A stretch of 64,000 bases of DNA from Chloranthus sessilifolius. Lineage: Eukaryota > Streptophyta > Magnoliopsida > Chloranthales > Chloranthaceae. Below, in pieces: positions 22,030 to 31,333 of this stretch. Made by a program: the position numbers and the translations under genes. Under the pieces are notes generated by a model. It searched no databases, had not been told where the DNA came from, and was given only the letters and a program-made list of their open reading frames with translations. Positions within the stretch are counted from its first letter, which is position 1. Each line of letters begins with the position of its first letter. Location: contig CM037585.1 in assembly GCA_021018995.1 (NCBI GenBank), positions 124,958,831-125,022,830 on the forward strand. The letters are read 5' to 3'.

Positions 22030-22827
22030 ATGGACATGAGTGGGATTGCCGAGACTCTTAACTGCATGAGAGCTGATCTAAAATCGATTAATGATCGAAT
22101 GGCTGCCATGGAGACAGCTCAAAGGACCCTTGAAACGTCCAATGAGAGGTTGTTAGACCGAGTAAATCGGTTAGATGAGGGTGATGAGTACTTCAAACAA
22201 CCCCGTGAGCGTAATGGTCCACGTTTCGAACGAAATGGTTACCAACATAATTGGAATCGGAACCATAGGTTAGATCATCATGGAGATGACTACGACCCGG
22301 AAGGGAAACTCCTCAAAAATGTCCGAGTTGAGTTCCCAACTTTCAATGGAAGATTAGACCCTCAAGTCTTCCTCGATTGGTTATCCGATATGGACCAGCA
22401 CTTTAAGTGGTTTGGTATGAGCGATGAAAGATGTATTGGACTTGCTAAAATGAAGCTCATAGGCCAAGCCCGACTCTTTTGGGTCAACGTTGAACACATC
22501 AGAACGAATGTGGGTTGTACTCCAATTACCCGTTGGGAGGACATGAAGGAACGACTTACAGAGAAGTACGTTCCTTCCTCATACTATCATCATCTCCTCG
22601 ATCAATGGCAAAATCTACGCCAAGGTAGTATGCTCGTATCAGATTACATTGGCAAATTTGAAGAAATCATAATGAGAGCCAAAGTGTCCGAAGACCCTCA
22701 AGTCACTCTATCCAGATTTCGCACCGGATTGAGACTTGACCTGCAGAAAGAGTTAGTCTCTCACCCTGTTGAGACTCTCGCCGATTGTTACACCGTCGTT
22801 CAAGACGTTGAACAATATTTGAAATGA
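22030..22827 (+). CDS. gag: E2 Gag (retrotrans_gag capsid)
   Basis: I chose the ATG at 22030 in context CACCATGG, matching the start used by E3 and N1 gag. An N-terminal coiled-coil-like stretch (AETLNCMRADLKSINDRMAA) comes first. The capsid domain follows: VEFPTFNGRLDPQVFLDWL, MKLIGQARLFWVNVE, WEDMKERLTEKYVPSSYY, WQNLRQGSMLVSDYIGKFEE. The ORF stops at 22827 just before the zinc-knuckle region, which continues in another frame at 22878. The stop or frameshift separates Gag from the knuckle and protease, unlike a single gag-pol ORF. About 265 residues are intact. Confidence 0.9.
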   Translation: MDMSGIAETLNCMRADLKSINDRMAAMETAQRTLETSNERLLDRVNRLDEGDEYFKQPRERNGPRFERNGYQHNWNRNHRLDHHGDDYDPEGKLLKNVRVEFPTFNGRLDPQVFLDWLSDMDQHFKWFGMSDERCIGLAKMKLIGQARLFWVNVEHIRTNVGCTPITRWEDMKERLTEKYVPSSYYHHLLDQWQNLRQGSMLVSDYIGKFEEIIMRAKVSEDPQVTLSRFRTGLRLDLQKELVSHPVETLADCYTVVQDVEQYLK

Positions 22828-22877
22828 CGGTGATCAGGTGATTTGATTTTCACACCGGTCAATCTCGTACCGGCGAA

Positions 22878-23168
22878 GTGGGACTTAGTGCTGGAAACCC
22901 GCCTCCCAAACCCACACAATCCACATCTGCCAATGTGCGGTTTGACAAAGGAAAGGGTGTAGCCGTAGAATCCTTGAAGAGTGGGTCTCATGTTAAGTGT
23001 TATAAATGTCAAGGATTGGGACACTTTGCCGCCCAATGCCCCATGACAGACCCACAAAGGAATCTGTTCATCGACGGAGAAGGAGAAGAAAGTGAAGGAG
23101 TTTATTAGGAAGAGGTCTTTGAGTCGAATGCCACACCTAGTGACGAGGAAGGTGATGACATGGGTCAT
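22878..23168 (+). pseudogene. E2 zinc knuckle and linker
   Basis: Contains CYKCQGLGHFAAQC (C-x2-C-x4-H-x4-C), the CCHC RNA-binding knuckle of Ty3 Gag, then an acidic linker (DGEGEESEGVY) ending at a stop at 23106. Further acidic linker continues to the protease in the same direction. Confidence 0.88.
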
Positions 23169-23276
23169 GCTCTAGTAGTGAGGTGTGCCTTTGCACAACC
23201 TCAATGAGATAAAAAGGAGGATTGACGAAGGGAGAACATCTTCCACACCTTTGCTACATGTGGGACAAAGAGTTGT

Positions 23277-23603
23277 ATGGTAATCGTGGATAGCGGAAGC
23301 TGCACCAATGTGGTGTCAGAACATACCGTCACCCGCTTAGGGCTTACTCTCGAAGCCCACCTGAGACCTTACAAAGTCGCATGGGTTGACTCCTCATCCA
23401 TTCCCGTGTCACAGAGGTGTCGTGTACCTATACAATTGGGTTCATACTCAGATACCTTGTGGTGCTATGTGGTGTCGATGAATGTGGGTCACATCATCTT
23501 AGGGAGGCCATGGCTTTATGACTTGAACGTGACCATTTTTGGCCGATCTAATATTTGCACGTTCAATTATAAGGGTAAGAAAATACTCAGAGGAAACCAG
23601 TGA
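23277..23603 (+). pseudogene. E2 aspartic protease
   Basis: VIVDSGSCTNVVSEHTVTRL holds the D-S-G catalytic triad of retropepsins, and GHIILGRPWLYD is the conserved C-terminal flap/psi-loop motif. The ORF ends abruptly where a captured LTR segment begins at about 23582. Confidence 0.9.
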
Positions 23604-23912
23604 TCCCAACTGAGTTATTAAACCTTTCGCACCAAATACTCAGAGGAAACCAGTGATCCCATCATTGAGTCGTGAGCGCCCTAATCTGGGAAAGCCTAGA
23701 GTTCTATCTCTAGGATCGATCTACGCTGCAACCTACGGATCTAACACCTGGACTGAACCCTACTTGAAGCATATGTGATTCTCCCATGGAATACTAAGAA
23801 AACCTGAGGTATTCGTTATATTTTGTGAATTTTATTGTTTAATTTAATTCTAATTTAATTCCAGCAAAATTAATCATATCATTCACGTAGTTTAGGGAAT
23901 CGTCCTGCGTCA
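23582..23912 (+). mobile_element. LTR segment captured inside E2 pol
   Basis: About 330 bp matching the distal part of the N2-type LTR (reverse complement of about 60924-61240). It includes the 'agagttctatctctagg' box and ends exactly at the LTR terminus CCTGCGTCA. Its left end has a 26-bp direct duplication (at 23582 and 23634). It replaces the protease-RT linker that E3 retains around 52265-52350. It resembles the N2 LTR more than E2's own LTRs, which points to template switching or insertion followed by partial loss. Confidence 0.85.
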
Positions 23913-23939
23913 GGAGGCCAGTCCAAGGCTATCAACATT

Positions 23940-24735
23940 GTGACCCCTTCAGAGTTTGAGAGGGCATCGAAAGATGAGAGCGTAGTCTATGTCGTCGTTA
24001 CCGTTGAAAGTACTCATGAGTCAGTACATGACTACCCCAAGGAGGTTGAGCCAATCCTGAATGAATTTGCGGATGTCTTCCCCGAAGACTTACCTAATGA
24101 GCTCCCTCCCATGCGTGACATTCAACACGCAATCGACTTGGTTCCTGGATCTACATTACCGAACCTGCCCCACTACATGTTGAATCGGGTTGAGCACGCC
24201 GAGTTGACTCGGCAAGTCAGTGAGCTCCTTCAAAAGGGGTTCATACAAGAGAGTCTGAGCCCGTGTGTTGTACCAGCATTACTCATGCCTAAGAAAGACG
24301 GTACATAGCGTATATGTATGGATAGCCGTGCAATTAATAAGATCACGGTTAAATATCGGTTTCCCATACCGAGGCTTGATGACATGTTTGACATGATGGT
24401 TGGTGCCACTATCTTTTCCAAGATAGACCTTAAAAGTGGCTGCCATCAGGTTCGTCTTCACCCTGACGATGAATGGAAAACCGCTTTCAAGACCAAAGAC
24501 GGTCTTTATGAATGGATGGTCATGCCTTTTGGGTTATCCAATGCCCCGAGCTCATTTTTGAGGTTCATGACCTAAGTGTTGAGGCCATTTCTTGGCAAAT
24601 TCTTTGTCGTATACTTTGATGATATATTGATTTACAGCCCAGACAAGGAACAACACATTATCCAGCTACGGTTGGTTTGTGAAACCTTGAGGGGAGAAAG
24701 GTTATACTTGAATCTCAAGAAGTGCACCTTCATGT
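23940..24735 (+). pseudogene. E2 reverse transcriptase
   Basis: RT blocks in order: [40 protein letters not shown] then a TAG at 24307 (TGG Trp in the usual sequence), [48 protein letters not shown], and an intact YFDDILIY catalytic motif near 24612-24635. Further stops occur at 24574 and 24735. After 24790 about 75 bases present in E3 are missing, with a frameshift. Confidence 0.9.
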
Positions 24736-24817
24736 AACAATCCGTTTTATTCTTGGGATTCATTATCTCGGTAGACGGGATGGTTGCTGACCCTGCGAAG
24801 GTTAAGGCCATTGTGGA

Positions 24818-26623
24818 GTGGCCCAAAACTTTAGCACCATAATGGCTCCCATTACCGATTGCATGAGAAAAGGGGAGTTCTTGTGGAGCAAAGCCGCGAT
24901 GAGGGCTTTTGCAGAGATAAAAGATAAAATGGCTACCGCACCTGTCATGCGCCTACCGGACTTTTCTAAAGTCTTTGAAGTCGCATGTGACACATCGGGT
25001 GTAGGCATAGGCGGAGTGCTGAGCCAAGAGGGCCACCCTGTGGCCTATTTTAGTGAGAAGCTCAATGAGGCAAAGCAGAAATACTCCACCTATGACAAGG
25101 AGTTTTATGCGGTCGTCCAATCTCCGTGGTATTGGAAACATTACCTGAGACCACAGGAATTTGTGTTGTTTTCTGACCACAAAGCCTTACGTTTCCTTGC
25201 TTCTCAAAAAAAGTTGAACCTGAGGTACGCGAAGTGGGTCGAGTACCTTCAAAAGTTCACATTCGTATTGAAGCATAAGGCTAGTGCTGAGAACAAGGCA
25301 GCTGATGCGCTTAGTCGTCAAGTGGCAACTTTGCGGTCTATGAGCACCGAGGTCATCGAATTTGAGCAGTTGAAACAAGATTATCCTGATTGTCAAGATT
25401 TCGGGGCAGAATACACTGCTTTCCTTGAAAATTCGAACAACATTAACTCCGAGTATATCCTGCCGGATGGGTATTTTTTCAAAGGAAATAGTTTGTGTAT
25501 CCCTCGTACTTCATTGCGTGACTTCCTTATTTGGGAGTTACATGCCGGAGGGACTGCCGGACATTTTGGGCGCGATAAAACCAGTGCGCTCGTTGAAGAT
25601 AGGTTTTATTGGCCTAGCCTTGTGAGAGATGTCTCTAGGGTCGTAAAACAACGTCGTACATGCCAAGTTGCGAAACATATTAAGCAGAATACTGGCTTGT
25701 ACACCTCTTTACCCGTGCTACACACCCCATGGCAAGACATCTCCATGGATTTCGTGCTCGGACTTCCAAAGGCTCAACGGAAGCACGATTCCATTTTTGT
25801 GGTAATGGACCGCTTTTCAAAGATGTCCCACTTCCTACCTTGCTCTAAAACCTCTGATGCGGCTCACATAGCCAAATTATTTTTCGGGGAGGTTGTGCGT
25901 CTACATGGGTTACCCAAGACGATTGTGTTGGATCGGGATGTGAAGTTTACCAGTTATTTCTGGAAAACTTTATTGCACATGATGGGTACCATGCTCCAAC
26001 TTTCTTAGGCCTATCATCCTCAAACAGATGGCCAAACGGAGTCCGCCAATAGGAGTTTAGGTAATCTTCTCCGTTGTCTTGTTGGTGATCACCCTAGGAC
26101 TTGGGATTCTACTTTGCCTTTAGCCGAGTTTGCATACAACAATTCAGTCAATAGGTCCCTAGGTATGAGTCCTTTTGAGGTCGTCCTTGGTCATAGGCCT
26201 AGAACACCCATTGATCTAATCCCCATGTTTGCATCCCATCGAGTTTCCGAGTCAGCCGATTCATTTGCACAACATATACATGAGTTGCATGCCGAAATTA
26301 GAAAAAGAATTAATGCAAGCAATGAACAATACAAAATATATGCGGATGCGCATAGGCGCTTCAAGGAATTCCAGGTTGGAGATTTTGTTATGGTTCGGGT
26401 TAGACCTGAGCAGTTCCCATTGGGAGCCGTAAAGAAACTTCAAGCCCGCAGCGCTGGACCTTTTAGAATTGTGGTAAGGAGCGGGCCTAATGCATATGTT
26501 CTCGAGCTTCTACCGGATATAGGGGTCAACCCTACGTTCAATGTGGAGGACCTAGGTTCCTTCTTTTGCCCCATCCCCACCCCCTCACAACCCCTTCCAA
26601 GCAGCCCCGAGCCTAAATGCTAG
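24818..26623 (+). pseudogene. E2 RNase H, integrase and GPY/F module
   Basis: The RNase H-like block [18 protein letters not shown] and EKLNEAKQKYSTYDKEFYAV is followed by the integrase zinc finger (H-x-GG...C-x2-C region, with RTCQVAK). The core has DISMDFVLGLPKAQRKHDS (first Asp), VLDRDVKFTSYFWKTL (second Asp) and PQTDGQTESANRSL (Glu). The GPY/F-like C-terminus is VGDFVMVRVRPEQFPLGAVK and SAGPFRIVVRSGPNAYVLEL. A stop at 26006 (TAG) splits the core. Otherwise the catalytic residues are visible. Confidence 0.9.
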
Positions 26624-26639
26624 CCCCACCTTGCAACCC

Positions 26640-26966
26640 CTACCATTCCCTTCCCCACGCAAGTAGCGCAGAGATGAGATCGAAGGAATAATAGATGATT
26701 TGGCGATATCCACCCATGGGGGCGGATTTCAAAAGTACTTGGTCGAGTGGTTGGGAAAGCCAGACTCCGACAACTCATGGTTAGCTGAAGACGAGGTGCG
26801 ACGCCTGGACCCCGACATGCTCGAGCGCTATCACGACGCCGCTTCATCGGTGATGAAGCCTTTTCGGCTCGAGAGAATTGACGGGGACGCCGACATCGTA
26901 GACATCGGATATAGACCTTTTCGCATGTACCGACGTCGGAAGAAGCGAAATGGAAATCAGAACTAG
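26640..26966 (+). CDS. E2 chromodomain and LTR-encoded basic tail
   Basis: GGFQKYLVEWLGKPDSDNSW and EDEVRRLDPDMLERYHD form a chromodomain, the chromatin-targeting module of plant chromoviruses. The ORF continues across the 3' LTR boundary at 26879 and ends 29 codons inside it with DIGYRPFRMYRRRKKR, a basic, possibly nuclear-targeting tail. The polypurine tract (GAGAGAAT) is also within codons. Confidence 0.88.
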
Positions 26967-27882
26967 GTGAACGAAAGAGGAAATTTGGAGAATTGGAGGA
27001 ACTTGACAATTTCGATCGATCGAAATATGTCGACAGAAAACACTATTTCTGGAGTGACATATATATAATTTGATCGATCGAATGTCCATTTCGATCAAAT
27101 CAGCTCAGTTCGATCGATCGAATTTCAGTGGCGAATTATTGATATATGTTTTTTCGATCGATCGAGTTTCACTTTCGATCGATTGAATTTTAACTTCGAT
27201 CGATCGAGTTTCACTTTCGATCGATCGAAATCGCGCAGAGTTATTTTAAAGTTTTAATTTCGAACTTAAGTTTTAGGGGCTTATTTGTCTTTTATTTAGT
27301 ATTTGTTTTAGGGTTTTCTTTTATTGTAAGACCTCCTATATAAGGTCCTTAAGAAAAACATTGTAATTAGTTATTGATTATGAATGAAAAGAGCTTTTGC
27401 TTGTGTGCTTGAGATGAGCCTCTACGAAGAGTGAATCTTCTTCCCGAGAAGGGTTTAGTGTGAAGCTAAGGGTGTGAAGCCCACAACATCTATCCTCTAC
27501 CTATGTCCTTATTTTATTTTCTTTCTTTGCTTCTAAATATCCTCATAAACCCGAAATCATAAACCCTAGCTTTTACCTAACCATTGATTCGACCCGATCT
27601 CATAAACCATAGAAGAATCAGAGATTCCATCATTGCATTGTGAGCGCCCTAATCTGGAAAGACCTAGAGTTCTATCTCTAGGACTGATCCGCATCGCTAT
27701 TCTAACGGATCTAGCGGAAAGGTTGAACCCTACTCGAACCAAACAAGATCTTTCACATGGAGGACTACGAACGCTTAAGGTATTCATTATATTTTCGGAT
27801 TTATTACTCAATTTAATTCAATTTAATTTCGGCAAACAATTAATCATCGCATTCATGTAGTTTAGGGTTTTGTCCTGCGTCA
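26879..27882 (+). repeat. E2 3' LTR
   Basis: 1004 bp. It begins TGACGGGGACGCCGACATCG within the pol ORF. The TCGATCGA palindrome array spans 27011-27232, a TATA-like 'tatataaggtcctt' lies near 27340, and it ends CTGCGTCA followed by the TGTTT duplication. Confidence 0.95.
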
Positions 27883-27887
27883 TGTTT

Positions 27888-28090
27888 ACTCCCCAGTTGC
27901 GGTCAGACGAGCCGTACTTCTCTAGTAGAACCTTTCGCCATAAACTGTTCGCTTCATCCGCGTTCCCAGCACGCCAAAACCACTTGCCAAGCAGTGCCAC
28001 GTTGGTCCACTTCGCACTCTGGATCCCCAACCCTCCGCAGCTCAGCTGTAGTTTGCACGTATCCCAGTTAACCAGATGATATTTTCTCTC
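27888..28090 (-). pseudogene. LINE-1 ORF2 segment between RT and E2 insertion
   Basis: Minus strand: GLGIQSAKWTNVALLGKWFW and RKVLLEKYGSSDRNWGVNM, the post-RT block that directly continues into 20921 after E2 is removed. The TGTTT at 27883-27887 is the duplicated target. Confidence 0.9.
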
Positions 28091-29713
28091 CTATCCCGAA
28101 CCTTCCCAAAGGAAATTGCGTTGGATTTGCTCGATCTGTGTTAAGACGCCAGTATGGAAGCTAAACATTGACATGTAGAAGATCGGAAGACTAGACAGTA
28201 CCGCTCTAAGCAGAATAAGCCGGCCACCACTGCTGAGAAACTTGCCACTCCACGTGGAAAGCCTCTGCTGTAATCGTTGAATCACCGGCTCCCAATCGCT
28301 GACAGCTGGTTTCCGCAGTCCCAAAGGCAGGTCCAAATATTTGATCGGCAGATCTTGGCTGCCGCACTGAACCGTGTGGGCCAGCTCCTGTATGAGAGCA
28401 TTATTAGTCCTGATACCCGTAATTTTGGATTTATGGAAGTTTATGCGCTGCCCCGAAACAGCCTCAAACACGGTAAGCACATCCGCCAAGTTCTTAAACT
28501 CCACTTTGGCTTCACCGAAAAGGATCGTATCATCAGTATATTGAAAGATAGCGATGGACCGGTCGGGAGCTCCCACTTTAATTCCCGAGATCAGGTTCAG
28601 GGATTTAGCAATCAGCCCCGCAAGGGCTTCCCTCATCAGGTTGTAGAGGAATGGGGAGAGAGGGTCTCCCTGCCGAATACCTTGTGAGCTTTTGAAATAC
28701 CCCATAGGAGACCCATTAACCAGCAACGAGAACCAAGGCGCAGAGTAACATCCCTGCATCCAGTTCCTCCATTTGCCTCAGAAACCGAACCTGCTAAGCA
28801 TGTAATCCAGGCCAGCCTAGCTTATGCAATCGTACGCCTTTTCCATATCGACCTTCCAAAGTGCCGCTGGTGCTCGGTCAGAAAGCGCAAAGTGCATAAT
28901 CTCGTGGGCCACCGCAACCTGGTCCTCGAGCTGTCTCCCTTTGACGAAAGCCCCTTGCGAGTCGGAGATCAGCTTCTCCATGAGGGGACTCAACCTGTTA
29001 GCTAGTACCTTCACAAGGATCTTGTACAAACAATTGATGAGGCATATTGGGCGGAAATCAGAGAGCTCCTGCGCCCCGTCTTTCTTAGGAATGAGCGTAA
29101 TGAAAGTCGAGTTAAGGCTGTGCCCAATGGAAGCAGAATTGTGAAACTCATGGAATACTTCCATCAGTTCAGCATTAAGCGTCGGCCAAAAAACTTGGAA
29201 GAATTCAAAAGTAAAACCATCAGGACCCGGCGATTTGTTCCTTCCCCCTTTCTTAATGGCATTCCAAACTTCCTCTGCTTGGAAAGGCCTTTCAATGTCT
29301 TCTCTATCCTCATCCGCGAGCAGGTTAAACGGAATCCCGTCCAGCACTGGCCTCATAAGTCCGTCGTCCTCATAGAGCTTCGAATAGAATTGGATCACTT
29401 GGTCGCAGATCTGTTCATAACCGACCGCCTTCATCCCCTCCACGGTCACGGACCCCAAGTAATTCCTTTTATTCCTCGCATTGGCAATGGCATGGAAATA
29501 TTTGGTGTTCAGATCCCCCTCTTTCAGCCACTGCACCTTCTCCTTTTGGTTCCAAGCGACCTCTTCAGCTCTAGCGATAGAGATGAATTGCTGTTTGATT
29601 TGGTCGCACTCATCACGTTCATTGACAGACAGCGCCCTGGACTCCTCCAAGTCGTTGAGGTCCCTCAGCCACAATAGGATCGCCTCATTATTGTTTCGCA
29701 GATTTCCGAACAC
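28091..29713 (-). pseudogene. LINE-1 reverse transcriptase
   Basis: Two open segments (29713-28817 and 28759-28091) separated by a stop near 28817. Blocks: GGRNKSPGPDGFTFEFFQVF, NSTFITLIPKKDGAQELSDF, RPICLINCLYKILVKVLANR, GAFVKGRQLEDQVAVAHEI, KVDMEKAYD, GIRQGDPLSPFLYNL, and FQYTDDTILF as active site (A-D-D changed to T-D-D, both aspartates kept). SGQRINFHKSKITGI and IKYLDLPLG follow. This is the best-preserved LINE RT in the window, with two to three disabling changes. Confidence 0.93.
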
Positions 29714-30588
29714 CTCTCTATTCCACTCAATAGCTCTTTTTTGATCTCGTTCAGCTTGGAGATGAATCTAAAAGCAGCGGTTCCTCTAGGATTAATTTCT
29801 CTCCACCACTCCAGTGCCGCCGCACAGAACCGGTCATCCAACAGCCACATGTTTTCGAATCGAAACTGGCTCGGTCCCTTCCCCCTCGCATCACAAGTCA
29901 GCAGCACCGGCCTATGATCGGACGTGGCCCTAGCTAATCATTCCAGTCTGGCCGTCGGGAACATTTCCATCCACTCCGTGTTGCATATGAATCGATCCAG
30001 CCGACTGAGTGAGGGAAGATCTTGGAGATTCGACCAGGTGAAGTGAGAGTCGGTTAACATGACATCCTCCATCGCCCAGTCAGAAATCCAAGAATTGAAA
30101 TTAGCCATAACCGTCACATCAAAAGGTCCCCCGTATTTTTCATACCCCCATCTGATTGCGTTGAAATCGCCACCCCGGCAGATCGAGTAGTCCCACCTGG
30201 CAGTCACTGCATCCAATTCCTCCCAGAATTCCCCTTGGAGCGAGTTATCCGACGGCCCATAGATACCCGTGAAGGTCCAAAGTTTCCCGTTATCTCTATT
30301 ATGTAGAATCACCGAAGCCGAAAAAATCCCCACCTCTTCGTCGATTTTCTCGAACAAAGACAGCCTCCACGCCACCAGGATACCTCCCGAAGCCCCAGCC
30401 AAATCAACTCCAGTCCACTCCCAGTCCTTATCAACGAGAACAGATGCGACCTTGCGCTGGTTGCAGGAGCCCCATTTAGTCTCTTGGAGCGTTATTACCG
30501 CCGGTTGAATCGATCGGATGAATCTTTTGACACCCGCACGCTTAGTCCCATCGCAAATGCCCCGAACATTCCACGATATCATCTTCAT
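29665..30588 (-). pseudogene. LINE-1 AP-like endonuclease
   Basis: The minus strand from ATG at 30588 reads MKMISWNVRGICDGTKRAGV. Motifs: LQETKWG (catalytic Glu), FTGIYGPSDN, GGDFNAIRWGYEK (D-x-N), DSHFTWSN, LSRLDRFICN and, after one in-frame stop at 29938, SDHRPVLL (Asp-His). The sequence then enters the EN-RT linker. This is the apurinic-like nuclease that nicks target DNA for target-primed reverse transcription. All catalytic motifs remain; the stop and a frameshift near 29690 inactivate it. Confidence 0.93.
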
Positions 30589-31333
30589 AATCGCACGAGA
30601 TGAACACCCACCCCGGAAGACAGCAGATGGAGATCAGTCGACCCTCACCCCCCCTACCATTCTTCATACCCCACTCCAACCACACAAGTTCTCGAGCATC
30701 CGACCTTCGCATTCTCCTACCGTCATTACAGGCCACCACAATTGAGCGGAACATCTCTCGCAGTGTCTCCTCGGGGCCTTTGAACGTCATCCCTAACTGG
30801 CGTCCAATCCTGATAAGGCGATCGATTTCCACCGAGTTTTCCATCTCATCAAGTGGTTGGGAGAAACCCAGAGTAATTCCCTGCCCCATATCATGTGCCG
30901 AGGGGACGAGATGAGCAGCAGAGTTCTGCGAGAGAGGCTGCTCCTCCAGGTAAGGTAAATTTAGCTGGTCGTCGTCGGACTCCACCCCCAGCTCGTTCGG
31001 AAGGGCTGAAACTACAACGTCTGTGGAGGAATGAAGAACCAACGCCTGGTTCTCGCAATTAGAGAAAGGGAGGGTCCAGTTAGCCTTAATATATCGTTGG
31101 GTATTCCATCGATCGTGGCCTGGGTCTTCTCTGGCCCACAGAAATCGCCCGGTCAAAGATGGTCCAACCCGTAATCGAAAGGAGATAGGCCCTTTAGACC
31201 GGCCCGAGAATCCTAGGGTCCAAGACCCCCAGGGCCTGAGGCAAACGAAGTCGTCATGCGCCACGTGGTGGCCTAAGACCGCCCACCCTCCACATGTCGT
31301 CCAGGTGAAGCTCGTCTCCCCTAACCCTTTAAT
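30589..31333 (-). pseudogene. LINE-1 ORF1-ORF2 junction region
   Basis: A minus-strand open stretch (31264-30542) overlaps the start of ORF2 by about 47 bases in another frame. It has no recognised domain and is Arg- and Glu-containing towards the end. It may be the C-terminal part of ORF1 displaced by a frameshift at the 31334 stop. Confidence 0.5.

Larger units (their letters stand above)
20922..27882 (+). mobile_element. Ty3/gypsy element E2 (chromovirus type), 7.0 kb, TSD TGTTT
   Basis: The two LTRs (20922-21835 and 26879-27882) start TGACGGGGACG and end CTGCGTCA. TGTTT lies at 20917-20921 and 27883-27887. An initiator-Met primer site follows the 5' LTR, and the order is Gag, CCHC, protease, RT, RNase H, integrase, chromodomain. 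The coding region carries several stops, a frameshift between gag and pol, a captured LTR segment and a small deletion in RT, so E2 is dead. It inserted into LINE-1 ORF2. Confidence 0.96.

Noticed and set aside
20922-27882. Endogenous pararetrovirus
   Set aside because: Integrase, chromodomain, two LTRs and a 5-bp duplication identify a Ty3/gypsy retrotransposon; no movement or coat protein of a caulimovirus was seen.
28277-30508. Plus-strand open frames up to 185 codons
   Set aside because: Shadows of the LINE-1 RT and endonuclease on the minus strand.
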